35,522 nucleotides of DNA from Syntrophorhabdaceae bacterium (lineage in GTDB: Bacteria; Desulfobacterota; Syntrophorhabdia; Syntrophorhabdales; Syntrophorhabdaceae), in NCBI GenBank assembly GCA_035541755.1, contig DATKMQ010000173.1:1-35522 (forward strand), in the 5' to 3' direction. Of this stretch, positions 1 to 8,798 are shown piece after piece. The notes below the pieces were generated by a model. That model searched no databases and was not told the DNA's origin. It saw only the letters and a program-made list of their open reading frames with translations. Positions within the stretch are counted from its first letter, which is position 1; every line of letters starts with the position of its first letter. The position numbers were made by a program, and so were the translations under genes.

Positions 1-175
1 GGTATAGCGATTCTCTTATTTTTCGTCCCTATGCTTCCGAAGCTCAGAAAAAAAAGGCCTGGAGCAGTTATCGGGGGCGATGATGAAATCTGACGTGTAC
101 CGTATTCCGGCCCGTGAACCGGCATACTTTCGGTCAATCAAGACAGCTTGAAAGAACATTATAAGGAGGCGTAAC

Positions 176-1150
176 GTGAATACCCAAAAGAAAGTAGTGA
201 CGATTCTGTTCCTTTCCTTCATGCTTGTTCTGGCTTTTTGCTCCTTTTCGAGGGCGGCGGATTACCCGACCAAGCCCATTACGTTCGTAATACCCTATCA
301 GGCAGGTGGTTTCACCGATATATTAAGCCGTGCCCTTGCAGAGAGTCTGAAAAAGCAGCTCGGCCAGCCCGTCATCTGTGAAAACCGGGCCGGCGGAGGC
401 GGAGCGGTCGGCTTGAGCTATATCGCAACCAGGCAGCCTGACGGCTACACTATCGGCCTTATCACTCCCGGGATGTATCTCGCCTATCATATGAAGAAGA
501 GCGAGCTCAACCCGGTGAAGGATTTAACCTTTATATCCCGCATCAGCGGTGGAATGACCGCAATAGTGGTACGGACAGACTCGTCCTTCAAGACCGTCAA
601 AGACCTCATCAATTACGCCAAACAAAACCCCGGGAAAATAACCTACGGCACTTCGGGACAGGGCACGATAACGCATCTCGCCATGGAAGAGCTCTCGAGC
701 CTTGCGGGTGGGGTCCCCTGGAAACTGGTGCCTTACAAATCGGGTTCAGAAGCGGCAACGGCCCTGTTAGGAGGACACGTGGACGTGGTTTCCGATGCGC
801 CCTCCTGGCAGCCCCTGGTCGACGCCGGCAAACTGAGACTTCTCGCGGTGTTCATGGATAAGCGTTCTGACCGTTATCCGAATGTGCCCACGGTGAAAGA
901 ATCGGGATACGACATGAGCGTACCAGGACCTAACGGGGTAGTGGGACCAAAAGGCATTCCCAAGCCGCTCGTCCAGAAGCTCGACGGGGCTTACAGAAAG
1001 GCCCTCGAAGACCCCGAGGTAAAGGCGGTGCTCAAACAATACGACTTGATCAACCTGTATTTGAATTCCGACGATTACGTAAAAGCTGCGCAAGAGGAGT
1101 TCGATTGGAGCGGAAAGCTCGTGCGAAAGCTCGGGCTCGACAAACAATGA
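176..1150 (+). CDS. Tripartite tricarboxylate transporter (TctC/BUG family) substrate-binding protein
   Basis: This is a periplasmic binding protein of 324 residues, the usual length for the Bordetella uptake gene (TctC) family, which captures carboxylates for TctAB-type secondary transporters. A signal peptide covers about residues 1-27 (hydrophobic VTILFLSFMLVLAF, then SRA). The mature protein starts with the family motif YPTKPITFVIPYQAGG (residues 30-45) and has the NRAGGGGAVG loop near residue 78. The start is GTG, preceded by AAGGAGG at 163-169. No tctA or tctB membrane gene lies in the window, so it is either an orphan or works with a transporter elsewhere. Its position before an IclR regulator and UxaA/enolase-type enzymes suggests it binds the acid those enzymes degrade (inference). 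Confidence 0.9.
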   Translation: MNTQKKVVTILFLSFMLVLAFCSFSRAADYPTKPITFVIPYQAGGFTDILSRALAESLKKQLGQPVICENRAGGGGAVGLSYIATRQPDGYTIGLITPGMYLAYHMKKSELNPVKDLTFISRISGGMTAIVVRTDSSFKTVKDLINYAKQNPGKITYGTSGQGTITHLAMEELSSLAGGVPWKLVPYKSGSEAATALLGGHVDVVSDAPSWQPLVDAGKLRLLAVFMDKRSDRYPNVPTVKESGYDMSVPGPNGVVGPKGIPKPLVQKLDGAYRKALEDPEVKAVLKQYDLINLYLNSDDYVKAAQEEFDWSGKLVRKLGLDKQ

Positions 1151-1191
1151 AGCGGCGCCTGCTTCTGGGCAGTTCTCGAAAATAAAAAAGG

Positions 1192-1207
1192 GCATCAAAA
1201 TTGATGC
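1192..1207. promoter_or_regulatory. Short inverted repeat upstream of the IclR-type regulator gene
   Basis: GCATCAA and TTGATGC form 7-bp arms around a central AA, about 60 bp before the regulator start. IclR-family proteins bind short palindromes near their own promoters, so this may be an operator. It could also be a weak hairpin behind the binding-protein gene, but there is no T-run to make it a convincing terminator. Only the repeat is seen; the function is inference. Confidence 0.3.
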
Positions 1208-1268
1208 GCTCGTCTGGTGAAGCACGTCGCTTATGGAAGAATGTTTCTGCTCCGGAGGCAGAAGAATT

Positions 1269-2054
1269 ATGAGTGATCGGAGAATGAGCAGTCTCTCGAA
1301 AGGCCTTAAGGTGCTCAGGCATTTCGTCTATGAAAAGGAAACATGGGGAATCCGAGAGATTGCGAGAGAATTGGGGTTCAGCAAGAGCGCAACTCTGAGG
1401 ATATTGCAATCCTTATGTGACGAGGATTTTCTCGCCCTTGACCGGAAAGATAGCAAATATGGAATAGGGCCCGAACTCTGGCGTCTGGGTGTGGCTTTGC
1501 GTGGAAAGGAGAACCTGCACGCCACTGCCATGTCCGTAATCAGGAAGTATGCTGATAAAGTGAATGAAATGATGATTTTTTTCAGGCACAGCCGTGGGGC
1601 AGTGGTGTATGAGGGCGTGGCGGAGTGCGATCATGCCCTTCGCTTCACCCTCAAGCTTGGGGTTCCCTACGACATTCACCGAGGACCCGCGGGAAAAACC
1701 ATTCTCGCGTTTCTTCGGCCGCGAGAAGCGGACAAGATCTTTGAAGAACTGAAAAGAAACACCTCGGTGGATATTCCAGCCTTGAAAAAAGCGGTGGAAC
1801 AAACAAGGGTGAATGGGTATTCTACGGCCAGCAGCGAGCGGGCGCAGGGGGTTATCGGTTTTGCCGCCCCCATAATTGGGCCCGATAACGCGTTTCTCGG
1901 GGGCGTCGGGCTATACCTTCCCGAGGCCCGCTACAAACCGGAGGATAGGGGAAAATATGTGGATACGGTCAAAGCCTGCGCAGACGAGATATCTTCCATG
2001 GTAAATCCGGGCCATGCCCGGCCACCAAGGAGCGAGAAGACTCGTGCCAGATAG
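1269..2054 (+). CDS. IclR-family transcriptional regulator
   Basis: This is a DNA-binding regulator of 261 residues with the two IclR domains. The N-terminal winged helix-turn-helix covers about residues 8-65 (SLSKGLKVLRHFV, then IREIARELGFSKSATLRILQ). The C-terminal ligand-binding domain includes GPAGKTILAF and GVIGFAAPIIGPDNAFLGGVG. An ATG at 1233 in the same frame is possible, but ATG 1269 has GGAGG at 1254-1258 with ideal spacing, so I chose it. The end overlaps the start of the next gene (GTG 2044), indicating translational coupling. It very likely controls the adjacent sugar-acid or hydroxy-acid catabolic genes; the effector is unknown. Confidence 0.93.
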   Translation: MSDRRMSSLSKGLKVLRHFVYEKETWGIREIARELGFSKSATLRILQSLCDEDFLALDRKDSKYGIGPELWRLGVALRGKENLHATAMSVIRKYADKVNEMMIFFRHSRGAVVYEGVAECDHALRFTLKLGVPYDIHRGPAGKTILAFLRPREADKIFEELKRNTSVDIPALKKAVEQTRVNGYSTASSERAQGVIGFAAPIIGPDNAFLGGVGLYLPEARYKPEDRGKYVDTVKACADEISSMVNPGHARPPRSEKTRAR

Positions 2055-2346
2055 GCGTGTACTTATACTTGAGCCGCAGGATAACGTAGCGAACGCGCTT
2101 GAAGAAGTGCTGCCCGGTGATTCGATACACGTGAATATGGGTGGTGAAACGGTAATACTTCACGCGGAAGAACATATCCCGTTCGGTTTCAAGGTAGCAG
2201 TCAAAGATATTCCAGTCGGCGAACCGGTCATCAAATACGGTCGGCGTATAGGGATCGCAAGCCGGCCCATAAGAAGAGGCACTCTCGTCCATATTCATAA
2301 TCTTGCAGGTACGCGAGGGCGGGGCGATCTCAAAAGAGGAACGTGA
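2044..2346 (+). CDS. UxaA-type dehydratase small subunit (SAF domain)
   Basis: This small protein of about 100 residues corresponds to the N-terminal SAF domain of altronate/galactarate dehydratases, which is often a separate polypeptide. Recognisable features are a small beta-rich domain with EPQDNVANAL, then IPFGFKVAVKDIPVGEPVIKYG and IGIASRPIRRGTLVHIHN. GTG 2044 is favoured as start because AAGGAG lies at 2027-2032; an ATG at 2014 would add ten unrelated residues. It overlaps the regulator gene by 11 bp and is followed six bases later by the large subunit gene. Together the two would make one dehydratase acting on a sugar acid or related hydroxy acid; the substrate cannot be read from the sequence. 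Confidence 0.88.
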   Translation: MPDRRVLILEPQDNVANALEEVLPGDSIHVNMGGETVILHAEEHIPFGFKVAVKDIPVGEPVIKYGRRIGIASRPIRRGTLVHIHNLAGTRGRGDLKRGT

Positions 2347-2352
2347 GGACGG

Positions 2353-3537
2353 ATGAATTTCCTTGGTTATGTTCGGCCTGATGGTGGAGCGGGTATCAGG
2401 AATTATGTGCTCATCATCCCCGGCGGTCTGATCTCTGAAAAGATATGTGCCTTTGTTCCCGGTACCAGGACGCTGGCGATGGCCAAGAGCGGCGGCGGGA
2501 TGACGTCACGGGACCGTGAGACCATGGCCAGGACACTCTTCGGTTTTGGTCAGAACCCCAACGTTGCCGGGGTGATCGTGCATGACGGCAGTCCCGGGTC
2601 GGGCTATCCTGAACTTAAGGTAGAACGCCTCGTGTCAGAGCTTGCAAAATCGGGCAAACCTGTTGAGACCGTTTATGTAAGAGAAGAGGGCGGGACATTA
2701 GAATCGATAACAAGGGGAATAAAGCTGGCGCGTAGAATGGTTCATGATGCGTCGAAATTAAGGCGTGAGCCGGTCAGTATAAGTGGGTTGTCTCTCGGGG
2801 TCAAGTGCGGTGCGTCGGATCCGACGTCCGGTATGGTGGGCAATCCGGTCGTGGGATACCTCTTCGATAGGATAGTCGAAGCTGGTGGCACGGCCATGTT
2901 CGGGGAGACAACGGAGATTATCGGTTGCGAAGAGCTCCTCGCCGCGCGGGCAGCCAATCAGGAGGTTGCCGGCCAGATCCTGGAAGCGGTGCGTTTTATC
3001 GAAGAGCGCGTCCTTGCAACGGGTGAAGATATCCGCACGGTGAACCCTGTTCCCGAGAACATAAGAGCGGGCATATCGTCTTTGGAGGAGAAATCTTTAG
3101 GCGCCATATACAAAGCCGGGCATCATTCCATCCAGGGTGTGCTCAAGTACGCCGAAAGACCTCGTGGGCCCGGCCTGTATCTCGTAGACAACTGGATGGG
3201 GCCAAACTCAATCTTTCCCGGATACGCGGCCGCCGGAGCGCAGTTGACGATCTTTCAGTATGGAGGCGGCGCATCGGCCCGCACACTTCTCGATCCATCG
3301 CCCGCGGTAACCGCGCCACTTTTGTGGGCATCGGCCAACCCCACTACCTATGCGGTAGCCAAAGAAAGCCTCGATTTTTATTCCGGAACGGTTTTTGAGG
3401 GTACAGAGACTATCGAAGAGGCAGGAGAAAGGTTATTGAGACTGGTCATCGATGTTGCGTCGGGAACGCTCACACACGGTGAAACCATTAATTACAGTGA
3501 CCCCATAGAGGTGTATGGCCTGGATCCGCTCTTCTGA
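2353..3537 (+). CDS. UxaA-family dehydratase large subunit (altronate/galactarate dehydratase-like)
   Basis: This is the catalytic large subunit (394 residues) of a UxaA-type dehydratase. The family signature FLGYVRPDGGAGIRNYVLI opens the protein, and the core motif LGVKCGASDPTSGMVGNP follows near residues 148-165, with GGTAMFGETTEIIGCEELL after it. Family members remove water from hexonates or aldarates using an iron centre; the Cys residues in KCGAS and IIGCEE are candidate ligands. The gene follows the small-subunit gene by six bases, so the two are co-translated. Altronate, galactarate and sulfolactate enzymes all belong here, so the exact substrate is left open. Confidence 0.88.
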   Translation: MNFLGYVRPDGGAGIRNYVLIIPGGLISEKICAFVPGTRTLAMAKSGGGMTSRDRETMARTLFGFGQNPNVAGVIVHDGSPGSGYPELKVERLVSELAKSGKPVETVYVREEGGTLESITRGIKLARRMVHDASKLRREPVSISGLSLGVKCGASDPTSGMVGNPVVGYLFDRIVEAGGTAMFGETTEIIGCEELLAARAANQEVAGQILEAVRFIEERVLATGEDIRTVNPVPENIRAGISSLEEKSLGAIYKAGHHSIQGVLKYAERPRGPGLYLVDNWMGPNSIFPGYAAAGAQLTIFQYGGGASARTLLDPSPAVTAPLLWASANPTTYAVAKESLDFYSGTVFEGTETIEEAGERLLRLVIDVASGTLTHGETINYSDPIEVYGLDPLF

Positions 3538-3597
3538 GCGTTAAGAAGTGCTCCGCTTCACGAGTGGCGAGCGGACGGATATTGAGAGGAGGTCAGT

Positions 3598-4332
3598 ATG
3601 ACATTGGACAGGCAAGATTTTGAGATACTTAAGGAGTTTCATTTTGACATACCGCCGATTGGCGTCAAGTACCTGGTAGCGGCCCCTCACACAATGAATC
3701 CACTTGGCGAGAGGATGGCGCTTTGCGAAATGATGAAAAAGGCGCAGGGAGGAGACATCTTTTACGCGCAGGCCAAGGATCATACCTGTGAGGCAGGGCA
3801 ATACATATTGGGCCAAAGGCAGATCGAGGATCAGTTTGTAAGCGGACAATTCGGGGCGGGGTTAGGCCTTTTCAGAGAAGAGCGCGCAGCGGCCAGGCTC
3901 TATCACTACATCCCGAGGATAGCGAAAGGGGTCGTCAACTATGTGGCATTTTCCCCGTTTGACAGGCTGCCATTCGACCCGGACGTCCTGATCGTTATTG
4001 CCAATACCGATCAGATGGAGATCCTGCTTCGGGCAATGAGCTATGAGACAGGACAGATGTGGTCAAGCAGGTACTCGCCCGCCATGGGGTGTTCCTGGCT
4101 TTTTGCTTATCCTCACCTTACCGGAGAAATAAACTTTATCGCCACCGGGCTTGGGTTCGGAATGAGGCGAAGGAAGCTGTTTCCACAGGGCCTGCATTTC
4201 ATGACCATCCCCTTTGACCGGTTGCCATCCATGATGCAGACCTTAAAGGAGATGCCCTGGGTTCCTGAACCATTTAAGCCAAACGGACTCACATATGTTA
4301 AAGAGCTCCGCCAGAGGTTAGGCCTTGAATAA
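3598..4332 (+). CDS. DUF169 domain-containing protein
   Basis: This 244-residue protein matches the DUF169 family (COG2043), common in methanogens and anaerobic syntrophs and of unknown biochemical role. Visible family features are the opening PPIGVKYL, a Cys in MALCEMMKKAQ, the HTCEAGQYILG segment (His-Cys near residues 62-63), the PFDRLPFDPDVLIVIANTDQ segment and GCSWLFAYPHLTGEINF. There is no signal peptide or membrane segment, so it is likely cytoplasmic. The start ATG has GAGGAGG at 3587-3593. It sits inside the UxaA/enolase-type cassette and is probably part of that pathway, but no reaction is assigned. Confidence 0.85.
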   Translation: MTLDRQDFEILKEFHFDIPPIGVKYLVAAPHTMNPLGERMALCEMMKKAQGGDIFYAQAKDHTCEAGQYILGQRQIEDQFVSGQFGAGLGLFREERAAARLYHYIPRIAKGVVNYVAFSPFDRLPFDPDVLIVIANTDQMEILLRAMSYETGQMWSSRYSPAMGCSWLFAYPHLTGEINFIATGLGFGMRRRKLFPQGLHFMTIPFDRLPSMMQTLKEMPWVPEPFKPNGLTYVKELRQRLGLE

Positions 4333-4438
4333 ATGGTTTTTCGTTAACGATCAGGACTGTCAGGAAGAAAGCCATCTTCCTCGAAAACGGTTTTTGGGGA
4401 AACGAGGACACTAAAAGGGAAACACCGGGAGGAACAAC

Positions 4439-5623
4439 GTGAAGATTACGAGTGTGGATATCTATCAGCTTGGAAGACCGAGGGACGGCAAGACCAAACC
4501 GTTTAATCCGTTGGTTGTGGTGCTCAACACCGATGACGGTGTAAAGGGATTCGGCGAGGTTGGTCTCGCTTACGGAGCAGGCAGTTCGGGTGGCTTCGGT
4601 ATGCTTAAGGACCTCGCCTACTTTGTTCTCGGTGCAGACCCACGTAACGTGGAGGCCATATGGGAAAAGCTGTTTCGAAAAACATTCTGGGGCATGGGTG
4701 GAGGCCCGGTCGTGTATGGCGCAGTGAGCGGCATAGATACGGCTTGCTGGGACATCAAGGCAAAGACCCTTGGCGTCCCCGTGTATGAACTCCTCGGCGG
4801 AAAGTCGAGGGACAAGGTGAGAACCTATGCGAGCCAGATACAGTTCGACTGGGGTCCCGAACATAAATACTTCACCGAGCCCGAGCAGTATGCGGAAGCT
4901 GCTCTGAAGGCCGTGCAGGAGGGATACGATTGTGTGAAGGTTGATCCGGTGGGTATGACAGCACAGGGTGTCTGGGGAGGGGCAAGCCTTGAAGGCATCC
5001 TCACGCCGGCCCAACTCAGGATGTTTTACAACAGGACAAGAGCCATTCGAGAGGCCGTGGGTCCGGATATAGACATTATCATCGAGATCCACTCCTATCT
5101 TGGTGTTTCTTCCGCTATCCAGTTTGCCAACGCCATTGAAGATCTCAACTGCATGTTCTACGAAGAACCGATTCACCCTCTCAATGTTGATTCCATGGCC
5201 CGGGTGGCGCGTAGCGTTAGAATACCGCTCGCCGCCGGTGAGCGAATCTATACGCGCTGGGGATATAGACTCTTCTTTGAAAAGCAGGCCTTATCCGTTA
5301 TTCAGCCTGATCTCGGGCTCGTCGGGGGTTTCACCGAAGGCAAGAAGATAAGTGATATGGCGAATGTCTACGACGTGACCGTTCAATGTCACGTTGCCGG
5401 TGGTCCTATCGCCACAGCTGTGGCCTTGCAACTGGAGGCGGTAATACCAAATTTCCTGATTCATGAATTGCATGCTGTAGCGCTTCAGGAAGAGGTTATT
5501 GCAATGTGCAAGTATAACTATGTGCCCCAACAAGGATACTTCGCAATCCCGGAATTGCCCGGCATCGGACAGGAATTAAGCGACCGGGCACTAAAAGAGG
5601 GTGTTCACGTGAGGATCGAATAG
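4439..5623 (+). CDS. Mandelate racemase/muconate lactonizing enzyme family protein, likely acid-sugar dehydratase
   Basis: This is an enolase-superfamily enzyme (394 residues) with an N-terminal capping domain and a TIM barrel. The usual sites can be placed: K167 in CVKVDP at the second-strand position, metal ligands E216 (IIIEIHS), E242 (FYEEP) and E268 (AAGERI), and a possible D291/H318 pair (IQPDLG and QCHVAGG). The E-x-H arrangement at 216-218 resembles the D-x-H of galactonate and mannonate dehydratases, so beta-elimination of an acid sugar is the best guess. The start is GTG, preceded by GGGAGGAAC. It fits a pathway with the UxaA dehydratase upstream. A racemase or cycloisomerase activity cannot be excluded. 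Confidence 0.88.
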   Translation: MKITSVDIYQLGRPRDGKTKPFNPLVVVLNTDDGVKGFGEVGLAYGAGSSGGFGMLKDLAYFVLGADPRNVEAIWEKLFRKTFWGMGGGPVVYGAVSGIDTACWDIKAKTLGVPVYELLGGKSRDKVRTYASQIQFDWGPEHKYFTEPEQYAEAALKAVQEGYDCVKVDPVGMTAQGVWGGASLEGILTPAQLRMFYNRTRAIREAVGPDIDIIIEIHSYLGVSSAIQFANAIEDLNCMFYEEPIHPLNVDSMARVARSVRIPLAAGERIYTRWGYRLFFEKQALSVIQPDLGLVGGFTEGKKISDMANVYDVTVQCHVAGGPIATAVALQLEAVIPNFLIHELHAVALQEEVIAMCKYNYVPQQGYFAIPELPGIGQELSDRALKEGVHVRIE

Positions 5624-5696
5624 CCGTTGTGATTCTCCTCCACACAAGCATATGACGTCACCGTGGATTGTGGACGTAAAGACAAGAGGAGGTGCC

Positions 5697-6041
5697 ATGA
5701 AAGACAAACTTTTTCTTCTCAAACCCGATTTCATGGATCAGGGCCGAGGGCCGTATTTCTGTCCGGGATGCGCCTTTGTAGAAGGCATGTTATCGTTCTA
5801 TCCTGCTCTAAGGGACAAGATAGAAATAGATTACATCGACTTTGAGCGGCCGCGACCCCTGTTAGTGGCCGAGATTGGAGAAGAGAACCAGAACTGCCCC
5901 AAGCTTGTCCTTGGTGAAAATCGCCCCGTCCCGGAAAGGGTAACCGTACATCAGGCTAAAGGGAAATATTTTATTTCGGAGCCAGCGGAAATTTGCCGCT
6001 ATTTGGGGAGCACTTACGGTTACGGGGTGCCGCACGATTAA
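5697..6041 (+). CDS. DUF3088 family protein with thioredoxin-like CPGC motif
   Basis: This small protein of 114 residues resembles the DUF3088 family. A CPGC motif lies near residues 22-25 (YFCPGCAFVEGML), followed by a helix and later VLGENRPVPERVTVHQ and EPAEICRYLG. The pattern looks like a thioredoxin/glutaredoxin-type fold, with a cis-Pro-like segment and a closing helix. The ATG at 5697 has AGGAGGTGCC just upstream and is preferred over the in-frame ATG at 5652. It is the last gene of the + strand cassette. A redox role for the CPGC pair is plausible but not shown by the sequence. Confidence 0.8.
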   Translation: MKDKLFLLKPDFMDQGRGPYFCPGCAFVEGMLSFYPALRDKIEIDYIDFERPRPLLVAEIGEENQNCPKLVLGENRPVPERVTVHQAKGKYFISEPAEICRYLGSTYGYGVPHD

Positions 6042-6136
6042 ATGCACGCGAGGCAGAGGGCCGCTGCTAAAGTTTTTCAACCTGTCCCGCCTGATCGCGC
6101 CGGTCTTCGGGTTCTTCTTTCTCGTACCGGGCTAAC

Positions 6137-6748
6137 CTACGGCCTCATTCTCACACGACCGCCGGAAAATCTGGCAAGAAAACCGGTGTTGGTCTCGAGG
6201 TACTGTGTTACCTCATCCTCATAGACCTTTACCTGTTCGTCGATCAGCTTCTCAAGGAGGGTCATGTTTATCTTTTCCTGTTTCATCATTTTCTCTACCT
6301 CGTTGATCGTGGTGAGGGGATAGAGGTGTCTGTAGTTATCGAGGTAGACCTTGAGCGCTTCCATGCCCTCCTGCCTCTTAAGGTCCTTGAGAAGGATCAG
6401 CGCCTTATACCCGAGCATGCGGAGACAGTAGAGGCTTGTCTCTTTTATTGATTGCTCGGCGTCACTGATATAGCCTTCGGCGGCAGGAAGATCGTTGAGT
6501 TTATAACTCGCCGTTGCCGCAAAGACAAGGGCATCGGGATTTTTGAGCGTTTGATAGGCCTTCAGGAAGTCTCCCCTTGCCTGTTCGTACTCTTCCTCAG
6601 CCAGAAAGTTTTTGCCCTGAAACATATCCTGACCGTAAATGGTATAGGTAGTGGAGCAGGAAGTTAGACCGATGAGCGCCACGAGCATGACAAGATACGT
6701 GGGTATTCGCTTTAACCCGGCCATTATACAACGATTCGCTTTCTCCAT
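6137..6748 (-). CDS. Putative lipoprotein with TPR-like helical repeats
   Basis: This is a 203-residue envelope protein. A short basic N-terminus and hydrophobic stretch (VMLVALIGLTS) lead to a lipobox LTSC with Cys about residue 31, so it should be lipidated. The mature part is alpha-helical, with TPR-like segments such as EEYEQARGDFLKAYQTL, then LNDLPAAEGYISDAEQSI and RQEGMEALKVYLDNY. ATG 6748 is chosen because AAGGAG lies directly before it; an ATG 24 bp upstream in the same frame lacks such a site. It is convergent with the + strand catabolic cassette, and its function is unknown. A role in envelope assembly or secretion would be a guess. Confidence 0.8.
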   Translation of the reverse strand: MEKANRCIMAGLKRIPTYLVMLVALIGLTSCSTTYTIYGQDMFQGKNFLAEEEYEQARGDFLKAYQTLKNPDALVFAATASYKLNDLPAAEGYISDAEQSIKETSLYCLRMLGYKALILLKDLKRQEGMEALKVYLDNYRHLYPLTTINEVEKMMKQEKINMTLLEKLIDEQVKVYEDEVTQYLETNTGFLARFSGGRVRMRP

Positions 6749-6772
6749 ATTTCTCCTTATGATTCCGTTCAA

Positions 6773-7654
6773 CCGCTAATGAAATGTAGTTACCCTATTC
6801 TGGTTGTCAAGGCGCGGAAGCCTTATTTCGCATGTGGGGATAATGGCCGGGTTTTGAGTCATACAAAAGATGATGGTAACAACAAATTCCGTAGAGTCCG
6901 GGCATGGACGAAGCTCGGCATGGCCCGCGCGAGCATTCAAAAAAGAGAGCGGAACGGCAAGCGGAACCATCGCTTGGCGGCCATCTTCGCAACCATGTAA
7001 CACTTTGATATCATAAACAATAACATACAAAGGAGAGATCGTTTTGGCGCTGCGCGGCGGCGAGCCCGTGACCGAAAAGTTCTGCGCTATCTCCACATAT
7101 TCGAATGGCATTCTTGTTGCATCTTACCTTTGCGGGAGACGTCTCGTGCAGGCAAGGGGAGTTGAGACGCACCTCCCGCGAGAACAGATGATGACGATTC
7201 ACGAGGTGATCCATGTGTCTGAGCCGATTTTTGAGCGATTCCGTGGAAAGACAGGATAAAGGCGACGCAGGTGTGGCCATAATCGAAACCATGTGGACTC
7301 TTTTGCGAGAGACGCACACCTCTGAAGCTGACATGAAAAAAGACCATCTGGAGGGAACTGTACCTTTCGAGATATTGCGGTCGTCGCAGAGGTGATCCTT
7401 GCCAACGAATTTCACGCATTCAATCCTTTAATGGCCGGGTATGGCCCGATCCGTCCTCGACGCATACGGAGCAGGTCTTACGTCCCTGTTACAGTCCGGC
7501 AAAAAAACTCGATGCACGGGCAAAAGGTGCGTCGTCACCATTGAGGGCACTCTTGCAGAAGAGCGATCTCTGCATGATTATGATAAAGAACCTGTCTTAT
7601 GTTACAATAAGCGATAGTGAGAAGAGGGAGCATGTCTTTTAAGAGGATTCAGTC
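6773..7654. other. Intergenic stretch with no confident gene
   Basis: About 880 bp lie between the lipoprotein gene and the PAC2-family gene. The short reading frames in all six frames look like chance, except for the one starting at TTG 7044, described separately. I see no tRNA fold, no repeats and no clear promoter or terminator. It may be a decayed gene or an unannotated regulatory region. Confidence 0.5.
7044..7395 (+). pseudogene. Possible decayed gene (frameshifted remnant)
   Basis: A TTG codon at 7044 is preceded by AAAGGAGAG with good spacing, and the frame reads ALRGGEPVTEKF and onward for 71 codons to a stop at 7257. The frame +1 relative to it then stays open through GDAGVAIIETMWTLL to 7395. 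Joining the two with one frameshift near 7255 would give a polypeptide of about 115 residues. The opening LALRGGEPV resembles the beginning of DegT/DnrJ-type aminotransferases, but nothing after it fits that family. I do not recognise the product. It could be a remnant, a sequencing indel or chance. Confidence 0.25.
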
Positions 7655-8539
7655 GTGAAGATCGGTGCTTTTGAGATTGAGCCTCCGCTGCCCGAGGGCG
7701 ACGATCCTTACGCACTGGCGGTGCTCAGACCCTGGATTGATGTGAACAATGTGGGGACGCTCGTGCTCAAGGAACTATCGGCGCGATTCGGGGCCACGCA
7801 ATTGGGAAAACTGTCGAGGCCCGGTTTATTCTACGATTTCACCAGATACCGGCCGGTGGTTGAGATCGAAGACGGTATCCGGGATATGTCCATTCCAAAT
7901 ACAACGATACGCTACGCCAAGCGACAGGGCCAGAACGACCTGCTTTTGCTCCGTCTTTTGGAGCCGCACGCTCACTCCGAGTTCTACATCAGTTCCGTTT
8001 TGAAGCTGCTCATGACCTTCAGGGTGAAGAAATATATTCTTTTGGGGAGCATGTACGACACGGTCCCGCACACCAAGCCGCTTATCGTCAGCGGGTATGC
8101 CATGGGGGAAAAGACACAGGCGGACCTGAGGAAGGCGGGCACCCTTTCCATTACGTATCGCGGGCCGTCCAGCATCGCGAACCTCATCACCAAAGAGGCG
8201 GCTCAGGCGGGTATCGAAGTAATAGTGCTCATTGTTTCGCTGCCGCAGTACGTGGCTGTAGAGGAGGACTATCCTGGCATGCTGAGAATCATGGAAACGT
8301 TGAATACGCTCTATGATATCCCCGTTTCGCGTGAGGACTTTGAAAAAGCGCTGGAACAGCGCGATGCGATCAATGAGAGGCTGAAGAGCTCTCCTGAAAT
8401 AAAAGTTCTGTTGCCTCAGCTCGAAAATATATATGACACCCGCATCAAGGCTATGGAAAAAGAGGGCGTTGCGACCCTGACCCCGGAAATGGAAGAGCTT
8501 TTCTGGAAAACAACAGAGAAAGACATCGGCAGGGCATAG
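7655..8539 (+). CDS. PAC2 family protein
   Basis: This is a 294-residue protein of the PAC2 family, named after the proteasome assembly chaperone 2 fold and also found in bacteria and archaea with no settled role. Visible signatures are an opening strand and loop (ALAVLRPWIDVNNVGTLVL), LGKLSRPGLFYDFTRYRP, the central KKYILLGSMYDTVPHTKP and ITYRGPSSIANLITKEAAQAGIEVIVLIVSLPQYV. The C-terminal 60 residues are helical and charged. The start is GTG with a modest AAGAGGA before it. It stands alone between intergenic stretches of more than 250 bp. Family membership is fairly secure; function is unknown. Confidence 0.82.
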   Translation: MKIGAFEIEPPLPEGDDPYALAVLRPWIDVNNVGTLVLKELSARFGATQLGKLSRPGLFYDFTRYRPVVEIEDGIRDMSIPNTTIRYAKRQGQNDLLLLRLLEPHAHSEFYISSVLKLLMTFRVKKYILLGSMYDTVPHTKPLIVSGYAMGEKTQADLRKAGTLSITYRGPSSIANLITKEAAQAGIEVIVLIVSLPQYVAVEEDYPGMLRIMETLNTLYDIPVSREDFEKALEQRDAINERLKSSPEIKVLLPQLENIYDTRIKAMEKEGVATLTPEMEELFWKTTEKDIGRA

Positions 8540-8692
8540 AACGACGTTTCATCAGTCTGCCTACGAAAAGCGAATATTCAATAAGAATCCTGGTGAAATA
8601 CCGTAACAGGTGTCGCGTCGTCAACATGGCTTAAGGATCGGCGTCCCGGAAGTAGATCCTTGCCGGCAGTGCGTGGAAAGGGGCCTATTTGC

Positions 8693-8720
8693 TTGAATGA
8701 GAGCGATGAAATGTTATATA
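8693..8720 (+). promoter_or_regulatory. Candidate sigma70-type promoter for the response regulator gene
   Basis: TTGAAT at 8693-8698 and TATATA at 8715-8720 are separated by 16 bp, placing a transcription start near 8727 and giving a leader of about 70 nt. This is judged by eye from consensus only. Confidence 0.35.
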
Positions 8721-8798
8721 AGATTACTGCAATAATATACTGGTGGTATGGGCCCATAATGTCGAGCCGTACCGCAGGAGACGACAAGGGAGAATAGC

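Noticed and set aside
1-175. Minus-strand frame at the window start (16-222).
   Set aside because: It runs across the start of the binding-protein gene, has no ribosome site or recognisable sequence, and is treated as chance; the region looks like an upstream leader.
4298-5176. Long minus-strand reading frame of 292 codons opposite the enolase-superfamily gene.
   Set aside because: The + strand gene has clear motifs; the antisense frame shows no recognisable domain and is a codon-bias shadow.
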